Assembly: GCA_021827145.1 (NCBI GenBank)
Contig: JAKAXK010000004.1
Coordinates: 1 to 53,971, forward strand
Direction of reading: 5' to 3'
Origin: Pseudomonadota bacterium
GTDB lineage: Bacteria; Pseudomonadota; Gammaproteobacteria; Acidiferrobacterales; Acidiferrobacteraceae
Length of the DNA: 53,971 nt
Under the pieces are notes generated by a model, which was not told the origin of the DNA, did no database searches, and was given only the letters and a program-made list of their open reading frames with translations. Made by a program: the position numbers and the translations under genes. Shown piece by piece: positions 50,548-53,971 of this stretch. The stretch's first letter is position 1; every line of letters starts with the position of its first letter.

Positions 50548-50579
50548 TGCTTACATAGTGCTTACACGGTCTTACACGG
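50548..50579 (+). repeat. Three short direct repeats before the integrase gene
   Basis: The units TGCTTACATAG, TGCTTACACGG and TCTTACACGG follow each other with 10-11 base spacing, one helical turn. They lie between the -10 hexamer and the ribosome site. Such phased repeats are typical of integrase arm-type sites or an autoregulator-binding site. Confidence 0.5.
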
Positions 50580-50590
50580 AGGGATACGGC

Positions 50591-51787
50591 ATGAAGATCA
50601 CCAAGCGGACAGTCGATAGCACCCCCATACCAGCCAAGGGCTATGCCCTCGTTTGGGATGATGAACTCAAGGGCTTTGGCCTTCGTGTCACGTCGAGCGG
50701 GGTTAAGTCTTTCATCCTGCAAAAGCGTATCCACGGCAAAGATCACCGGATCACCCTGGGGCGCTATGGCGAGATCACCACTGAGCAAGCCCGAAAGGAT
50801 GCACAGATCAAGGCGGGCGTTATTGCGGGCGGCGGCGACCCGGTAGCGGATAAGAAGCGGGCAGACCTCGCCACAAAGACGCTGGGCGAAGTCCTAGCTG
50901 ACTACGGGGAAGCCCGAAACGCGATCAGGGACAGCACCCGTAAGGATATGGCAGGCGTACTCAAACGCTACTCTGCGGATTGGCTCAAGAAGCCTATCAA
51001 CACGATCACCCCGGACAAGGTACTCAAGCGCCATAAGAAGGTCGGGCAGGACGCCCCGGCAGCGGCGAATAAGTGGGCTCGTTACCTGCGGGCAGTCCTG
51101 AACTTTGCGGCTGGCCGTTACACCGACACCGAAGGCCACCCCATTCTAACCGACAACGCTGTAAAGATATTGTCTCGCGCCCGTTCCTGGTATCGGGTAG
51201 AGCGTAGGCAATCCGTTATACAACCCCACCAAATCGCGCCGTGGTGGGCGGCTGTCATGGCTCTAGGGAATGACGCCCACCGAGACTATCTACTCACCCT
51301 CATGCTCACCGGCCTACGCAAGGAAGAAGGCCGGGGGCTTGCTTGGGCGGACGTGGACTTGATCGCCAAGACCTTGACGGTACGGGACACCAAGAACCAC
51401 TCAAGCCATACCCTGCCCATGGGGCCACACCTTGCCGCAATGCTGGCCGCCCGCGAACGTCTCGGACCTCTCGTCTTTATGAGCACCCACGGACAGATCG
51501 GGAACCTTCGTTATTCGCTGGAAAGCATCGCCCGTATCAGTGGCGTCAAGTTTATGGCCCACGACCTACGGAGAACATTCGCCACCGTCGCGGAATCCCT
51601 GGACATACCGTCCTACGCACTCAAGGCCCTTCTGAATCACAAGGGCGGATCGGATGTAACGGGCGGGTATTTAATCATTACCACCGAACGCCTACGCAGT
51701 CCTATGGAACGGATCGAGGACTTTGTATTGAAGGCCGCGAAGGTAAAACCAAGCGCCGATATAGTGAGCCTGGACCGGGCGTTATGA
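50591..51787 (+). CDS. int: Tyrosine integrase of a genomic island (P4-type)
   Basis: Catalyses site-specific recombination at the tRNA-Asn site 163 bases upstream. The 398-residue protein has an N-terminal DUF4102 arm-binding domain (GYALVWDDELKGFGLRVTSSG), a core-binding domain, and a catalytic domain with Arg in TGLRKEEGRGLAW, the HxxR-like HDLRRTFAT, a His in LLNHKGG and the nucleophile Tyr in VTGGYLI. GGAGGGA precedes ATG 50591. The stop overlaps the start of the next gene (ATGA). It is complete and probably active. Confidence 0.93.
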   Translation: MKITKRTVDSTPIPAKGYALVWDDELKGFGLRVTSSGVKSFILQKRIHGKDHRITLGRYGEITTEQARKDAQIKAGVIAGGGDPVADKKRADLATKTLGEVLADYGEARNAIRDSTRKDMAGVLKRYSADWLKKPINTITPDKVLKRHKKVGQDAPAAANKWARYLRAVLNFAAGRYTDTEGHPILTDNAVKILSRARSWYRVERRQSVIQPHQIAPWWAAVMALGNDAHRDYLLTLMLTGLRKEEGRGLAWADVDLIAKTLTVRDTKNHSSHTLPMGPHLAAMLAARERLGPLVFMSTHGQIGNLRYSLESIARISGVKFMAHDLRRTFATVAESLDIPSYALKALLNHKGGSDVTGGYLIITTERLRSPMERIEDFVLKAAKVKPSADIVSLDRAL

Positions 51788-52584
51788 CACAACAGACGGT
51801 GGGCTTGGAAGATTGCCCAGACCGCGTACCGGGCGAGTGCGCCTGGCGCGATCACCTGCCCGCCGCGGACCCCGAGGGACTGGCGGCGCTCAACCGCAGC
51901 GGCAAGAACCGCGTCGATAATTTTTTGGTGCTCGCCTTTCGTGAGATCGACAAAGGCCGCAAGAGCGGCTTGGCATGGCCGGACGGCTGGAAGAATGGGG
52001 CCGGGCGTGAAGTCAGACGGTGGGCAGATACTGTAGACGCGGTGCGCCAACACACCATCGAGATAGCGCAAGGGTTACGCAGCACCCTGCCCGCCCTGCG
52101 GCGCATCATTGCGAGCCTCAAGAAAGCCGAGACGGCATTGAAGCGCGGACGCCCCGGGGAGGCACTGAAACACCTTCGCGCGGCACAAGGAAACCCGTGG
52201 ACGCCGTGGGAACTACGGACGGCATTGAGGACGCCAAACCGCGACCACCTGCCCGCCCTGCGCATCATCATCGATCGCACGCAAAAGCTTCATGCCGACA
52301 CCAAGCGCGGACCCATAGCGCGTTTCGCGGAACGCTTCCTGGCCGCCCGAAGCGCACCCCGGAGGCTATTGCGCGAGCAACGGGTAATCGCCCTGCGCCA
52401 TCTCGCGCAAGCCTACCGTCTCGACACCGGACGGGAACCGACCCTTGTAAGCGAGGACTGGCGGGCGGAACGTGCCCATCCCGAAGGGAGCTTCGACGCT
52501 TACCTCGCCGCCTTCTGCCACCTCGTCGCCACATCCGAAAGCGCCATGCGCGCGCTTTTCAAGCACCACAAGCCACAAGCCTAA
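51784..52584 (+). CDS. Island protein of unknown function with an internal repeat
   Basis: The 266-residue product is rich in Arg, Ala and Leu and is predicted mostly helical. Two segments resemble each other: TLPALRRIIASLKKAETALKRG (about 100-121) and HLPALRIIIDRTQKLHADTKRG (about 155-176). I recognise no domain. Its ATG overlaps the integrase stop, so it is made with the integrase, which hints at a role in excision, transfer or island control. The frame is open upstream within int, but that part is a shadow. Confidence 0.7.
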   Translation: MTQQTVGLEDCPDRVPGECAWRDHLPAADPEGLAALNRSGKNRVDNFLVLAFREIDKGRKSGLAWPDGWKNGAGREVRRWADTVDAVRQHTIEIAQGLRSTLPALRRIIASLKKAETALKRGRPGEALKHLRAAQGNPWTPWELRTALRTPNRDHLPALRIIIDRTQKLHADTKRGPIARFAERFLAARSAPRRLLREQRVIALRHLAQAYRLDTGREPTLVSEDWRAERAHPEGSFDAYLAAFCHLVATSESAMRALFKHHKPQA

Positions 52585-52588
52585 CCAT

Positions 52589-52639
52589 CACGGGGCATTG
52601 TCAGATTTCGGGCACTTTTTGCCGAAAAGTGGCCCCGTG
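52589..52639 (+). promoter_or_regulatory. Nested inverted repeats downstream of the integrase operon
   Basis: An outer stem pairs CACGGGGC (52589-52596) with GCCCCGTG (52632-52639). An inner, competing stem pairs GGGCACTTTT (52610-52619) with AAAAGTGGCCC (52625-52635) with one bulge. It sits between the integrase operon and the AlpA-like gene. It could be a terminator, attenuator or replication/transfer structure. Confidence 0.5.
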
Positions 52640-52697
52640 TTTGCCCCACCTTATCTCGCCATGATGGCCTCGTGTTCAAACAAACGAGGATATCGAA

Positions 52698-52925
52698 ATG
52701 CCGCAGCAAGCACTATCCGCCATTGAACCTGACGCGCTCTATACACAAAGCGAACTAGCACCGCTCCTGCGTAGGTCTCTCGCATGGTTTGAGCGAGCCA
52801 GATGGGCGGGCACCGGACCCACCTACGTCAAAGTGGGACGCCAGCCGCTCTATCGGGGGTCTGACGTGCTCGCTTGGCTGGACTCGAACACCCGCACCTC
52901 GACGGCGGATCGGGGGCGGGCATGA
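52698..52925 (+). CDS. AlpA/MerR-like small HTH protein (excisionase/activator type)
   Basis: The 75-residue product has a winged-helix pattern (YTQSELAPLLRRSLAWFERARWAGTGPTYVKVGRQPLYRGSDVLAWLDS) as in AlpA and excisionase-like proteins of islands and phages. AGGA precedes the ATG by seven bases. It probably controls integrase or island genes. The next gene overlaps its stop (ATGA). Confidence 0.8.
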   Translation: MPQQALSAIEPDALYTQSELAPLLRRSLAWFERARWAGTGPTYVKVGRQPLYRGSDVLAWLDSNTRTSTADRGRA

Positions 52926-53065
52926 CTCCCACGTTCGAAGTCAATAGCGTCGTTGTCACCGAAAGCCGCTATGTCGGCACGTTTGTTGCCCTGAACGGTA
53001 AGACAGTGCGAGTGCCAGTTATCCGGCGGACCACTGAGGTGACGATGCGTGAGGTGACGCCATGA
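52922..53065 (+). CDS. Small island protein, 47 residues, unknown
   Basis: The product begins MTPTFEVNSVVVTESRYVG and looks like a small beta-rich protein. It overlaps both neighbours by four bases (ATGA junctions at 52922 and 53062), so it sits inside a compact operon, which supports it being real. I know no function. Confidence 0.55.
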   Translation: MTPTFEVNSVVVTESRYVGTFVALNGKTVRVPVIRRTTEVTMREVTP

Positions 53066-53148
53066 ACGCCCGCACGCTTCGCCGAAAGCTGGCGGCGCTC
53101 GTTTTCAGGCTTTCCAACGCTTGGCGCGCCATAGGCTTGCCGTCGTGA
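53062..53148 (+). CDS. 28-residue basic micro-ORF linking two island genes
   Basis: The open frame encodes a basic amphipathic peptide starting MNARTLRRKLAALVFRLSN. Its ATG overlaps the previous stop and its TGA overlaps the GTG of the next gene. It may be a real peptide or a translational coupler. Confidence 0.4.
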   Translation: MNARTLRRKLAALVFRLSNAWRAIGLPS

Positions 53149-53738
53149 GCGCCGTTATCAACCGCGACCCCGCGGGCCTTGTCCTGGACCGTCTGGAAGG
53201 CGTGCGTAAGTCCGGCGCTGGCTGGACCGCCAAGTGTCCGGCCCATGAGGACAGATCCCCAAGCCTATCCATCCGTGAAGGCGAGCGCGGGGCCGTCCTT
53301 CATTGTTTTGCAGGATGCCCCACCCAAGCCGTTGTCGATGCTCTCGGCCTTCGCATGTCCGATTTATTCAATGAGCCGTTATCCCTACCACAGCGGCGGC
53401 AGCGGGCGACCAAAGCCGTCCTCAAGGGCGTCTGCACCGAGGCGCTTATCGTGGTTTGTGCGGCAAGTCCGGTAGGCCCACGAAACGATGCTGACACCTC
53501 GCGGCTCAAGACCGCGGTAGCCCGCCTTCGGGCGGCGCTCTCGCTGGATGGGCTGCAGGGGCGGCGAGAGATCGAACGGGTAGCGGCCTTTGCATCGCGG
53601 ATTCTTGCAGGTGAACTCCTGAACGACGAGGACCGCGACAACCTGACCGATAACGCGGAATGGATTAGCTGGCTGGTCACAGACGAAACAAAGCCGGGCG
53701 TGGCGGCCCGGCTCGAAGGAGTAACAAACAATGCGTAA
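53145..53738 (+). CDS. CHC2-type zinc-finger protein (primase N-terminal-like)
   Basis: The 197-residue protein has a primase-like zinc ribbon with Cys31, His34, Cys54 and Cys58 (KCPAHEDRSPSLSI then LHCFAGC), followed by a helical region with no Toprim catalytic domain. Stand-alone zinc domains of this type occur before DUF3987-type genes in islands, where the pair probably serves replication. The start is GTG 53145, overlapping the preceding micro-ORF. Confidence 0.82.
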   Translation: MSAVINRDPAGLVLDRLEGVRKSGAGWTAKCPAHEDRSPSLSIREGERGAVLHCFAGCPTQAVVDALGLRMSDLFNEPLSLPQRRQRATKAVLKGVCTEALIVVCAASPVGPRNDADTSRLKTAVARLRAALSLDGLQGRREIERVAAFASRILAGELLNDEDRDNLTDNAEWISWLVTDETKPGVAARLEGVTNNA

Positions 53739-53971
53739 CAGTGACGACATTCTACCAGAATGTGAAGCATTTTACTGCGCCTCTCTCGAACAGGCAGAGC
53801 GCGACCGTGACCGAGGAACAGCGGCGCTGGACCGGCTGGTAATCGAACACGAGCCGCCCGCACCCTTGCCGGAGGGGTTGCCGGGCGTCCCGGACTTCGC
53901 GCCTGAACTTCTGCCGGATGCCACTCGCGGATGGGTCATGGACATTGCCGACCGGGTATCGTGCCCGCCGG
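53731..53971 (+). CDS. DUF3987/YfjI-like island protein, N-terminal part (cut by window edge)
   Basis: The first 80 residues end in LPGVPDFAPELLPDATRGWVMDIADRVSCPP, which matches the start of DUF3987 proteins, large helicase-like proteins of islands and phages. GGAG precedes the ATG, which overlaps the previous gene by eight bases. The ATPase region lies beyond the window. Confidence 0.65.
   Translation, partial: MRNSDDILPECEAFYCASLEQAERDRDRGTAALDRLVIEHEPPAPLPEGLPGVPDFAPELLPDATRGWVMDIADRVSCPP

Overview
The window is a high-GC, gene-dense chromosomal segment from a Gram-negative bacterium. Lgt, class A PBP, outer-membrane beta-barrel, Mla-type lipid transport and a Cyo-type terminal oxidase all fit a gammaproteobacterium. 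The hopanoid locus, the quinol oxidase and the overall composition would suit an acidophilic chemolithotroph such as an Acidiferrobacter-like organism. That genus-level idea is a guess and nothing in the window proves it.

Layout. 1-250: the 3' end of an IS256-family transposase with its inverted repeat. 324-5825 (minus): PBP1A, Lgt with a small membrane protein, and a QmcA/NfeD membrane-quality pair. 6148-10882: an old yellow enzyme reductase, a GloA/glutathione peroxidase detoxification pair, an outer-membrane barrel and an atypical NRAMP transporter. 11017-30004 (plus): a 19-kb hopanoid locus of 16 genes in the order ispH, hpnH, hpnB, hpnM, mlaA-like, hpnA, hpnI, hpnJ, hpnK, hpnN, hpnL, squalene synthase, shc, hpnG, a second hpnL and a sulfotransferase. 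30023-34417 (minus): a five-gene operon of GMC oxidoreductase, DoxX, cupin, SMP-30 lactonase and a double VOC protein. 34859-39050 (plus): cyoABCD. 39051-40330: a gene-poor stretch holding one 47-residue membrane microprotein. 40331-47410 (minus): a radical SAM gene that has lost its cluster-binding region, a GGDEF/EAL protein, a His-tailed DMT exporter, a GST, a frameshifted WYL regulator and a methyltransferase. 48160-49738 (plus): a GFA-family protein and an MqsR/MqsA toxin-antitoxin module with a perfect operator. 49745-53971: a broken integrase, a tRNA-Asn fragment acting as an attachment site, and the left end of a genomic island (tyrosine integrase, unknown gene, AlpA-like regulator, primase-type zinc finger, DUF3987-type protein) that runs off the window.

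How the hopanoid genes fit together. IspH supplies isoprenoid precursor. One eukaryote-type squalene synthase replaces HpnC/D/E, and Shc cyclises squalene. HpnH and HpnG build the adenosyl- and ribosyl-hopane intermediates. HpnI, HpnK and HpnJ add, deacetylate and rearrange an amino sugar to give the cyclitol ether head group. HpnM, the MlaA-like lipoprotein, HpnN and two HpnL paralogues look like lipid-movement functions. The closing sulfotransferase is not part of the standard hopanoid set and is the best candidate here for undescribed chemistry, namely a sulfated hopanoid or associated lipid. hpnO, hpnP and hpnR are not in the window.

The right end records repeated insertion at a tRNA-Asn gene. 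An intact tRNA-Asn(GTT) is predicted on the minus strand beyond the right edge, at the far end of the island.
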